Origin: Caprimulgus europaeus
Taxonomy: Eukaryota > Chordata > Aves > Caprimulgiformes > Caprimulgidae
Assembly: GCA_907165065.1 (NCBI GenBank)
Contig: OU015532.1
Span: forward strand, 44,184,839-44,248,838
Direction: 5' to 3'
Length of the DNA: 64,000 nt
Part shown: piece by piece, positions 38,729-48,390 of the stretch
Layout of the letters: every line of letters starts with the position of its first letter
Numbering within the stretch: position 1 is the stretch's first letter
Position numbers and translations under genes: made by a program
Notes under the pieces: generated by a model
What the model saw: only the letters and a program-made list of their open reading frames with translations
The model's database searches: none
Told to the model about the DNA's origin: nothing

Positions 38729-38939
38729 CTTGTGCCACCAAAGAGTGAAGTGTTTTTACAGCCAGGGAGCTGATTTTTATGGCATTTACCAGCATATCCA
38801 TTTGTTCAAGAGTCTCCTCTGTTTTTAAGAGTTTCATTGTCTTGCTGAGGTCACTGAGTACCTCTTTCATTATATTAGAATCAAGATATTTTGAAATCTG
38901 TTTCATACTAGCTCTTGCTTTTTCACTAGAGTTTATTTC
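38729..38939 (-). other. Weak candidate internal exon
   Basis: On the minus strand an AG at 38,940-38,941 (GAGCATTTTAG) opens a frame with no stop to beyond a possible GT donor after CAAG at 38,729. The peptide begins EINSSEKARASMKQISKYLD, continues IMKEVLSDLSKTMKLL and TLEQMDMLVNAIKISSLAVK, and ends near LVAQ. It has regularly spaced hydrophobic residues and would make amphipathic helices, which is why I kept it. Against it, the acceptor has a poor pyrimidine tract, the donor is weak, and frames of this length occur by chance elsewhere in the window. I recognise no family. Confidence 0.15.
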
Positions 38940-38997
38940 CTAAAATGCTCTAGAGTTGTGAATAGCCTTGCTTTTTCAATGTCCCATTTTTGTCTTT

Positions 38998-39326
38998 CAC
39001 AGAATCCCACAATTGCCTGGATTGGAAAAGCCCTTTAAGATCATCGAGTGCAATCATGAACCCAACACTGACCAGTCCCCGACTGACCCATGTCCCTCAG
39101 CACTGTGTCTACACGACTCTTCAATCCCTCCAGGGATGGGGACTCCACCTCTGCCCTGGGCAACCCCTTCCAATGCCTCAGAACCCTTTCAGCAAAGAAA
39201 TTCTTCCTCACATCCAATCTCAACTGCCCTGGCCACAACTTGAGGCCATTTCCTCTTGTCCTGTCCCTTGTTCCTTGGTTGAACAGACCCACCCCCACCT
39301 CTCTCCACCCTCCTTCCTTCAAAGCA
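38998..39326 (-). mobile_element. CR1 LINE 3' fragment
   Basis: It begins at the left with CACAGAATCCCACAATTGCC and contains GACCCATGTCCCTCAGCACT, CATCCCTGGAGGGATTGAAG (as its complement), GGCAACCCCTTCCAATGCCT and GCAAAGAAATTCTTCCTCAC. These are the reverse complement of a CR1 subfamily tail. The copy at 57.4 kb is from the same subfamily in the opposite orientation. Frames reading [20 protein letters not shown] on the minus strand are broken ORF2 remnants. Confidence 0.94.
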
Positions 39327-40574
39327 CAGTGCAGCTGACTGGAGACATTTGTTTGAAATCACTCAAACTCATAACTTCTGTGACTTCTTCCCCACTTACA
39401 GAGTCATTCTCTGCCGTCTGGGATTTTCCTGATATCGATGGTTTTGATGCTATTTTCGTGTTCTTTATCTCTTGGGATAAGTCTGTACCGTTCTGTCATC
39501 TTCTTGCATTTTTATACAACCCACAGCAAAGTACTGGGAGGTCCTCAGACAGCACTCTTCCCCCAAATAGAGGAACAAAGTGAGGCAAGATCAAGAGAAG
39601 CAATACAGAACACTAGTATATGTGAGGTTACAATTAAGCCCTACTGTTTACCTGAGAAATTATAGAGCTTTCTTGCATGCAGACAACGAAATAATTGTTG
39701 TGAATCATTATGTATGATACAGTGGTGAGGCTTAATTTAAGTAAAATTTGTGAGCACTGACAAGAAAAAAGAAGTGTTTATGAACAGGAAGCACTTGAGT
39801 TCATTGGTATCCAGGATTTTGGAACAAATACCTGGTTAATCACAAGTGACAAAGGCCATCAGAAGTATCCAGAAGGCTGAAATAAAAATATTTAGCATTA
39901 ATCAGTAATCGGTGTAGTGGTAATTAAATATGATTCTGCTTTCAAGTGACTGTTGAATGGATATGTGGCAAAAGCTATCCATTATTTTCTTAGCTTCTCT
40001 ACGCCTTTTTAGGGTAGCTCACATGAATGAAGAATTTGCTTTTCTTAACTAAATATGATTTTAAATGAAGAGTGCAAGCTGCTTTGTTATGCAGCTGTGG
40101 GCTTGTCAGTCAGTTACTGTCAGATTTCTTTGGGAAGTTCAAACATGAAGCACATTAAGCTTCTAGTAAAGACCAAATCTGGGTAATTGGTTTGGGTAAA
40201 TCAGCAGAGCTCATCTGATTGCAGTTAAAAACCTTGCTGTCTAGGGCTGATTCTTAGCCATGTCCTTGTACTTACATATTTAAAAACTGGGAGTTGCAGA
40301 ACCCTTCCTTATCATGACAGCAGCATTTTTCCCTGTTAAATGCAAAGCAGTGGAGATCTAGCTTCCAGCTTCCAGTCAGATTTGGAAAATGGGAATAGCA
40401 GGGGCAAACAGCTTTTAAATATATTACAAAGTAAAATAACTATAATGCACTCTTCATTTATTTTTCATCACCTTCCTTGTATGTGTGAATAGTCACACTG
40501 AGGCACAACTATATTTAATCCTTGTTTAAATCAGCTTCTGTCAACAGAAGCTGTAGAGCAAGGCCAAGACAGTA
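39327..40574. other. Unique noncoding DNA
   Basis: No gene or repeat recognised. Short random frames only. Confidence 0.5.
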
Positions 40575-40845
40575 AAACCTCACCCGGGAGCGGAAGCGAT
40601 TGTGGCATGAATTACGTCAGCTCCTCGCCTCTCAGGGCACAAAACCAAGACCAGCGCTGCAGTGCCTGGGACCTGACGAGAGACAGGGCTGAGGCAACCA
40701 AGGAGAACATTCCTCAGTGAGCTTTTGGTTCATAAGACAATGAGAACATTCTTCAGTGGGCTTTTGGTTCATAAGACAATGAGAACATTCTTCAGTGGGC
40801 TTTTGGTTCGTAAGACAATGTCCTCTCCCAACAGAAAGTCAGGTA
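40575..40845 (+). promoter_or_regulatory. Promoter-like CpG/CRE cluster with donor
   Basis: Seven CpGs fall within about 105 bp (40,580-40,685). Among them is TTACGTCA at 40,612-40,619, a one-base variant of the cAMP response element. The cluster is followed by a 39-bp tandem repeat and then by AAAGTCAG at about 40,834-40,841 directly before GTAACA, a strong splice-donor match. The arrangement would fit a plus-strand first exon. A frame reading MSSPNRKS would end at that donor, but nothing marks it as translated. No TATA box is seen. Function is inferred from motifs alone. Confidence 0.3.
40703..40819 (+). repeat. 39-bp minisatellite, three copies
   Basis: Three head-to-tail units of 39 bp start at 40,703, 40,742 and 40,781 with GAGAACATTC and end with TAAGACAAT. 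The second and third are nearly identical; the first carries two changes in its middle. Because 39 is a multiple of three, the frame through it stays open and gives the repeated peptide KTMRTFFSGLLVH. That openness is a product of the repeat and does not show coding. Confidence 0.97.
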
Positions 40846-42861
40846 ACAAAGCAACTTGTCATGCTTGTGAGAGCAAAACCCTGTGGATGATGAGGGGCAC
40901 TGTTGACAGAAGGAAGTATGACTCATATTTTGGCTTCAGGAAACTGGAATACCAACAGGGTGACTCTGGAATTGTGTTACTGCTGTTCCTACCACAGCAA
41001 AGTCTCAGAGTGTCAGTAACTGTCAGTCCATCTGGGTCTTAGTAATGTTTTAACCTTCGTACACAGGTAAATGTTAACTGAGATGTTATGAACTGAAAGT
41101 CAGTTAATTCTTGAGCCAAATTAGTAAATGATAAATTATGTTGGTATGGAAGCAGTGTAGTACTGATTCTCCATCCGATGTACAGTGGTTTTGAGATAGA
41201 TAAAGCATAATTGACTGTCTTAAATTTGTGGCTTTGTTCTTCACGTTCTCCTACATGAAGCAGCACGGAAAACAATCACCTGCTGAATGAGAAATGAGCA
41301 AAAAGAAAAATCCACAGGTCTGAGAGAGATGTTTGAATTGCTGGTCTAATGCTGCTGCATTTATACGGAGCCTCTCACAAATCCTGACTGATGTCATTAA
41401 GTGACATCCCAGTGGAACATTACACAATGCTATTTTAAATGTTCTAAAGTCCCAAACTAGTAGTGTGCTGGCTGAGAACAAAACCTCAGGCCATCCAGTC
41501 ATTTTTTTCCACAGACTTCCTGTGGAAGAGGTCCCTTCAGTTCTGTTGGAGACTCTCTTCCTAGTTTCTGCTTCTCATAGTGAGGATAATGCTTTCCCTA
41601 GCCCACCATGAGCCGGTGAAAATGCTACTTAGTGTATTAACACAGATTTGAGGACACAGAGTAGTGGATGTTATTATGCTAATATTACTTTGCATCATCT
41701 CTCTCTCTTATTTCTCAGATTGCTGAATTTGTCTATTCCAAGACTCTCCCAAAATAGTTAAAGGCAAGAATACCTCTGTGCCCTTATGCAGTTCTGCCAT
41801 TGTTTCTGTAAAGGTCATTACATTAAATAGAAGCTGTAGGGATCTTTATGAAGGCAAGAGAACCTGCCTAAAAATGATAAAAGAGCAGCCACACACACAG
41901 CCTTTGCTAACTCCGTCATTCAGTGGATGAGTTCCTTGACCTCTGGGGATTATTTCAGTATATTTTTGCCTTGGAGTGAGGTTTTTTTTCAACCATAAAC
42001 CAATTTTGTCAGCGTAGTTACTCAAAATGTAGAAAAATTCAGAGAGACATATCCCAGTTGAAGGAGCAGAGCTGCTGAGAACCTTCATAGTGATACACTT
42101 TTCTGTAAGGGACAAGGATGTCAGTTCTACTCAGCTGCTGCTTAGGCTGTCAAGATTGTTATTGTCTTCCCTGAAAACAGCCCAAGATTTAAAACCCCTG
42201 GGTTCCCCTACTCTTTGTTAGATAGACCAGGAGTCCACAGGGCTGGGTACCTCTGGTCTGTCCCATGAGACTGCTGTGAAGCCTTAGGACCCTGGCCCAT
42301 GGCTTCAGGCTTTTCAGGCTATGCCAAGCTCTGGCACAGCTTGCTGCTTCCATACCTATGAATCTCAGAACACTGAGGCCAAAGACCTCCAGGAGTCCAG
42401 ACATTGATCGGTGCACATCTGTAGAGCCTTAAATGTTTACAAGCAGCTATTTGGGGATCAATGAATGATAACTTATCAATTTAAATGTTTTGTGAAGGAA
42501 ATTCTGCCCTGGCCAAGGGACAGTCAGTCAGACTGCTGCTTAAGAGCCTGAGTTGTCCCATGCTGGAGATGATGTCAGGAGCTCAGATATGTCTGGATCT
42601 TGTTTGCTTTCCTGACATCCCACATTGACCAGGTATTAAGGGGCAGGAAGATAGTTACAAGTAAGTCTCCTGTATCCCATCTTGTCTGCCACATGTCCTG
42701 ACGTTCAGACTCTTGGTTACTGCTCAGTCAGTTTAGAGAAGACATGAAGACTGCATCTCTATTCCAGCTGCAAGGGATGCCAAACTTGGAAATCTTCTTC
42801 CAAAGAGAACACTAATGTTGTTAGACTTCTGGAATTCCAGGATATTTTTACTACCTCAGAA
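40846..42861. other. Unique noncoding DNA
   Basis: About 2 kb with no recognised gene or repeat. Confidence 0.5.
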
Positions 42862-42960
42862 GGGTAACTCACTGCTTCATGCCTCAGTTTACCTCCAGTA
42901 CAGGTCATCTACCTCTAAAATGGGTGATAACTGGATTATGAAGGCATACTTCAAATGCTA
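42862..42960 (-). mobile_element. MIR/CORE-SINE relic, reverse
   Basis: GGTAACTCACTGCTTCATGC, CTCAGTTTACCTCC and CTCTAAAATGGGTGATAACT follow the reverse complement of MIR (AAGTCACTTAACCTCTCTGT, GCCTCAGTTTCCTCATCTGT, AAAATGGGGATAATAA). About 15 extra bases sit between the CTCAGTTT and AAAATGGG blocks. It is old and fragmentary. Confidence 0.65.
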
Positions 42961-44827
42961 CAGAGGGGAGCTGCTACAGAACCAAGGGCTGGGAGCTTCA
43001 CCATCTTCAGAGAAGTGTCTGTAGGTAGTAGATGCTCCCCGCTACCTGGAGTTGAACTTGGCATGAGACAGGAGCTGCTACTCATAATTTGCCTTTAAGA
43101 GGCAAAAATGCTGTTGAGCTTCTAGCTTAACCTCTAATTTTGGAACAGCTGATTTCAATACAACTAGAAAGCTGAATGGGGATTTCTCCACTTCCATCCA
43201 GGATGTGACACTTCACATAAGGATCTCTGAAGTAAAATACCAGGTAAGTCTATAAAAGTATAGAATTGACCAGAAAGTGTAATTAAAACAGCTTAGCAGA
43301 AAACCATTTCAAAAGAACATTTTTTGTGAACTTAGGAATTTCAGTAAATACTCCTCAGGAAAACTGAGTAAAATGAAAATGAGTTTTGAATAATTTCATT
43401 TCAGGATTGTGACATTTCAGTTAGCATAGGATGTTTTTACTTTAATACTTTTGTTGTTTCCCATAACTTTAACTAGTAGAGAACATTTTATGTTACTGCT
43501 GCTATGTGCTATGATCTGATAAAAGAGCTGCATTTATTTCAAAAATAATGAATCGAGGCTGCTACTTTGTAATGGTTGAAATATTTTATCTGCATTCTAG
43601 ATCAGAATATATTCTGTTTGCATCATAATGAAAGTAATAATCAAAATAGACAGCACTTTGATCTGGAAGAAGTACTTGTTCCAACAAGTAAGAACTTAGA
43701 GTTCTTACAGGTTTTTAAAATTAAAGAGTATCTGTGCTTCTTCAGGAAACTTTTCCTGACTTCCTTTAGAATTAAACTGTAAAATAAAGATAATATTTTT
43801 ATAGCACAGCATAATGGCAGTGAGACAAAGGTTAAGAAGAATTTTGCATCAGTACAAGTGCTGTGTTTGCAGCTCGTCTCAGCACTTCTGCAGGAGGCAG
43901 ATAGCCAGGGGGATGAAACGCCAGTGCCTTTGACTGCTCGGATGCATGTGGCCAAAGCCCAGGCGTCCCGCGCTTTGACAACCCCACCTGCTGTTATGAG
44001 AGCCTGAGTGTGCTACACATCTGACTGGAACTGTCCTGCCCAGCTTTCCTCAGCCCCACAGCTGGGTTGTGGAGGGCTGGGGGTTGTTTATGAATGTGTA
44101 AAACCTGGCTGACCACTGTGCTGGGTAAAAAAAGGCTGCTTCTAAGGCTGCTGCAGAGCGCAGCTGGCCAAGAGGTGCTTCCCCTGGACTCCAAACACAA
44201 CACAGCCTGCTGCAATATTGGAAAGAGATGCAGAGGACTGAACAGGGTAGGATGGAGAAAGGGAGGATGGATTGCTTGTCTGCCCCAAATTGAGCTAAGA
44301 GGCAAATGTTACTGTTGCTTAGATGAAGGAGAAAGTCACTCTTGAAGCATCAGCTACCTGAAATGCAAACCAAGCCTTTTATATGATTCTGGGAAAGAGA
44401 ATAATATTACTAAAGAGAAACTTAGCCTTAAAGAGGTTCATGGCTTCTGACAATGGTGGTTATCAGAGAATGATTAGGGAATCTTGTGTGGAGCTGAATA
44501 TGAGACTCAACTAAGCAGAAGAATCACAGAAAGTGCTGATAGAGAAGATATGTGCAAGATTAAAAGTAAACTCTGCTTTTTTTCTCTCAGTGATTTTTGC
44601 CAACTGCTGGGAGTGGCTCTGAATCCCTGCTGGGAAATATTTCAATATGTTCTCAACTGCTTCATTTTCTTCCAGCGGACTAGATTACTTGAGGGCATAT
44701 ATTTGTCTTGGTAAATGATTATGAAATGCATTTTCTAGTGGCTAGAAACAAGAAGTAATATCAAAGCCACATTTGGTAATCAAGGAAAGAAGATGGCAAG
44801 GTTTATATGTATATTTTTCACCTGCAG
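42961..44827. other. Unique noncoding DNA
   Basis: No recognised gene or repeat. A few CpGs occur near 43,870-43,980 but too sparsely for a CpG island. Confidence 0.5.
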
Positions 44828-45047
44828 CATTATCTGACGCAGATCAATGTAGAAGAACAACGAGGGCAAAGTCTAGAGAGAAGCTGGTACCATTGCTGTC
44901 ACAAGCCTGTGGTTACGTGGAAGATTTCAGCCTCACCAACCACCAACTGTCACCACCACCCTCTCCACTGTTACACAATCCTTCTCTCTTTTGTTCAGAC
45001 TGCCGTGAGCAAGGTGCTTTTTGCAGAGCTGTGTGCACTATTTGTAG
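44828..45047 (+). other. Very weak candidate internal exon
   Basis: TTTTTCACCTGCAG ends at 44,827 and is a good splice acceptor. A frame beginning HYLTQINVEEQRGQSLERSW then runs open to a GT at about 45,048 (TTTGTAG before GTACAGG), which is a moderate donor. The rest of the peptide is rich in His and Cys and matches no family I know. Alternative frames are also open here. The signal pair may be chance. Confidence 0.12.
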
Positions 45048-46407
45048 GTACAGGACTTTTAATCTATTTATAGATAATACAGTTAATGTCATCTCAAAAG
45101 CAAGGAGAGAAGCAACATACACAGTAGCAGGTGTGACACTAATATATTATGTTTAGCAATCGCATTCTCTTCTAACGTGCTGTTTATTAAATGTCATGGT
45201 TGCACATAATTACTCACTTTTAAAAAATTTTTCACACTTGTTAATAGTTACTTGTGACTTTCTTCAAGCAGCTTAACCCAGTTTATCCTAGCTGTATTTA
45301 GCTGAGGTTTCTGTATTGTTCCATCTCCATTTCCTGCACAGCTGTGCGTGCTTCTTGCAGACGAAAGATCTGTACAGTCCTATCTATTTATTGATTGCAA
45401 GATTCACGCTGCTTGGGAACAAGAAGGAAAACAGCAGAGACAGTGGCAGGTGGAACACTTTTGTCCAATTACAGTTGAAAAGTCTTTGTCATTAGTCCAG
45501 TTATACCCATCACATCTCTCTTAGAGCATTCTGGACTGATGTGCCAGGACAGCTTCCTTGGGAAGTTACCCCATCCAAGGCTGCGTACTGAGCAAGACTG
45601 TCAAGTCTGCACCCAGCATTGTGTGTTCCTCTGAGCTATCTAACTGCTGGTAAATATTGGAGTTTTTTATGTTAAACACCTGCCTCCTATATGTATGAAA
45701 TCCAGAGATGCAGATTCATTACTGGAATTGACTGTGAGACCCATGAGAGAAAGCACAAGTGGTTATTTCAGCAAAGTGATCTCTTTCAGAGGGCCCTTTC
45801 TGAGCAAGGGACTGTATGCTTGGTCATTATTTCTGTTTTGTCATGGATCAGAAAGTTGCTATAAAACCCTTGTCCTAGAGCTCATCTATATATGACACTA
45901 CACACATAAATAATATAGGGACAATGTTTATATCTAGAAGAATGATTATATCTTATAGATACCTGAAATGTGAGATAATGATGGTAGGCACTAGAGGGTA
46001 CTAGTGAAGATAAGCTTACAGTCACATAGTACTCACAGTTAAGGGTTGAATATTTTTTCTATATTTTCCATTTCGTGCTTACATCCTGAAAATAGATTAA
46101 GAGGGCCATTTTTCTTTCTTGTAATAGAAATATTTCTTTCTAAACTACAACATATGACATGATAAGGTGCCACTGTAGAGTTGGTCTATGTCAGAAAGAT
46201 ACTGAAAAGGAGTTACGACAACAGCAAGGAGAGATTATGTTAAAAGCAGCTAACTTCTTTTTGATAAGTAACAAGGAGAGGAGCTCCTGCCAGCTTGTCA
46301 CTACAAGAAACAAACCCTATGATCTTAAACAGATTTCAACAGCTGTGTTTCAGCAGTCACTGACAGAGAAGCAAATCTGGTTTTTATCGTTCTCCTGCAG
46401 GCTGCTG
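45048..46407. other. Unique noncoding DNA
   Basis: No recognised gene or repeat. Short random frames. Confidence 0.5.
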
Positions 46408-46515
46408 TAACGTCACCGTGGCTAACCTCTGATTGTGTCAAGGACAGGACATTCCAGTAACCTCAGGACAGAGAAACATGACAGAGAAAGTCAAGCAACA
46501 GGATACTATAAATAG
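46408..46515 (+). promoter_or_regulatory. CRE-like site and TATA box
   Basis: TAACGTCA at 46,408-46,415 differs from the cAMP response element TGACGTCA at one position. A consensus TATAAATA lies 92 bp to the right at 46,507-46,514 and is followed by a purine-rich GGGAGAGGGAGG. If real, transcription would start near 46,540 on the plus strand. No first exon or coding frame is evident downstream. Two short motifs at this spacing can arise by chance in AT-rich DNA. Confidence 0.2.
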
Positions 46516-47157
46516 GGAGAGGGAGGACAAATTGGCTGGAAAAAGCTTTTAGTAGAAAAGTAACTCTTTTTCATTTTGTGTTGTCTTTTGTATGCTCAGA
46601 AAGGTTGTTTTTTCGTGAAGCTGTGTCCAAACAAAGGATTATTTTTCTCCTCCATGCTGTTTCCAAGAAAAAACCCATAGGCATTTTCTGGCTTATGTAT
46701 ACATTAAAACCACTGGCCTTGCCTCTCAGAGTACAGAAGCCTGTTCCTCATTTACAGAAGGTGAAATGGTGCAGTAAGGTGTAGGCTGAAATTTCTGAAA
46801 CTTCTATTGAATTGAGCAACAAATATTCACTCACTAATCCTCAGTGGTGAACGTTTGCAGCTCACTGACTCAATTTGTAGTTGCATCTGGTCTGTGCTTT
46901 TGCTGATATGGCCCAGACACAGGCAAAGGGTCTTTTCCCCTTTACATGAACTTCATTTCAGAAGATTCAAATCATGGCAGAAAGATTTTTATGTCCATTG
47001 TTAAATCAGTGATATGTGTGGGAGGATAATGCACAAATTAGCAAGTGCAAAAACCTTTTAACAATTCAATGTGACTGGGAAACCTGTGATCCTGTAAGGA
47101 GCAAATTTATGTGGCAAGCAAAGTTGGCCAAATCTTAGAAATACAGATACATTTTAT
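46516..47157. other. Unique noncoding DNA
   Basis: No gene. A short MIR-like echo (TTCCTCATTTACAGAAGGTG near 46,744) is too brief to call. Confidence 0.5.
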
Positions 47158-47620
47158 TCAGGTTGGCAAAGACACGATCTTCTGATGTTTCCTGAAGCTG
47201 GAATTTCTATGGAAAAGACTGTAAATACCAAACCCAGGATTTCTGAAATGAAGTATGATCCCTGGCAGCTGCTGGCTGAAATCGGTGTGGTGCTCATGGG
47301 GCTCAGCACTGGCCACCTCCTGAACAGCAGCTGTGATTTTCACCATCCTGTTAATTTTGCTCCGTGTCTGCTCCCTTCCCAGCTCTGGATCACTGGAATG
47401 GCTCTGCCCTCTGGGCTGCCCTGTGGTTTCAGAATTTCCAGGCCCCCGAGCCAGCTGGCTCCCTTGCTTGCAGGGGCTGGATGCCTGGCAGTCCCCTGGA
47501 ATCCTGCCTCGCGATTCATCAAAGTTGCTGATCCTGGTGCTGATACCACCCTGCTCTGATGAAGCCACGTCTTGTTGGAGAGTTCACAACCAGCTTTGCC
47601 TCGTACCATGATTAATTGGT
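47158..47620. other. GC-richer block open on both strands
   Basis: GC content rises to roughly half, and long frames overlap on both strands: plus 47,185-47,559 and minus 47,158-47,568 and 47,340-47,648. The minus frame reads VASSEQGGISTRISNFDESR and later MVKITAAVQEVASAEPHEHH, a composition that could be protein. However, the frame has no ATG near its left limit, no good acceptor was found, and the openness of several frames together points to composition, not selection. It could be an old exon, a noncoding exon or nothing. Confidence 0.2.
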
Positions 47621-47859
47621 ACTCCCAGAGACACTGATGCACAGACACATCATTATCTTTAGTTCCCTTGCTGCATAATTACCAGACGTAATTCAATATT
47701 TCTCTCATGAACAAAGCATTGACCAGTTCTGCTCCACCTGCCCCTTTGGCAGCATCCACCACACAGCATAGCTGAGCAGGCCTGCCAGCCCCTTCCAGCC
47801 TTCTTCCTCAAGCCCTGGCACACAGTTGCAAGGCAGCAGCGATCTAATGCCCATTACTC
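47621..47859. other. Short spacer
   Basis: No feature recognised. Confidence 0.5.
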
Positions 47860-48390
47860 AATTTTCTTCACATGGTTCATCCTTATGTCAGCTTATCCTT
47901 TCCTCACATCCACATCTCCATCCTTGGCTGGCTGTGCCCGCTGCCTTCTGTCCCTTCAGTCAGGTGACAACACTGTATTTCCCACTGCTGCATATTGCTC
48001 TCTTGCCTTCTCATCTCACCATCTCCTCCTTCAGTTTACTGAGCTTTCTCTTGCCTTCAAACCCCTCTTTCCATATTGCCTGTCCCTGGGGAGCCACCAC
48101 TTCCTCTTCCCCTTCCCTCTTCAGAACCTGCCAGCCACAGTCTTTTCACATCCTATCCTTTCCTCTCCTGCTTTTCAATAAATTCCTCTCCTCCACCTTC
48201 TTCCCAGTTCTCTCTCTATGAAATGCTGTCTCAATATATCTTACCTCCTCTTTTACCATTTGTCCTGAAGCCATGACAAAGTCAGCTTTCTCTTTGTCTT
48301 GCCTCATTCGTCTCCTTTCCACTCAATAACCACAGCTCTCCTTCCCCTGGGATTTGTTCCACTCAATTTGCCTTGTTTCTTAAGGCTTAT
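47860..48390. other. Pyrimidine-biased stretch
   Basis: For about 530 bp the plus strand is dominated by C and T, with many CTTCC, TCTCC and CCTTTC words but no fixed period. A similar bias reappears near 48,900-49,030. Several frames stay open for 66-131 codons because of the skew. It may be the remains of an old repeat or a skewed noncoding segment; I do not recognise a family. Confidence 0.5.

Noticed and set aside
40725-41042. Repetitive 105-codon protein from the minisatellite
   Set aside because: The repeat keeps the frame open only because 39 is divisible by three, and there is no ATG at the frame start; treated as a repeat.
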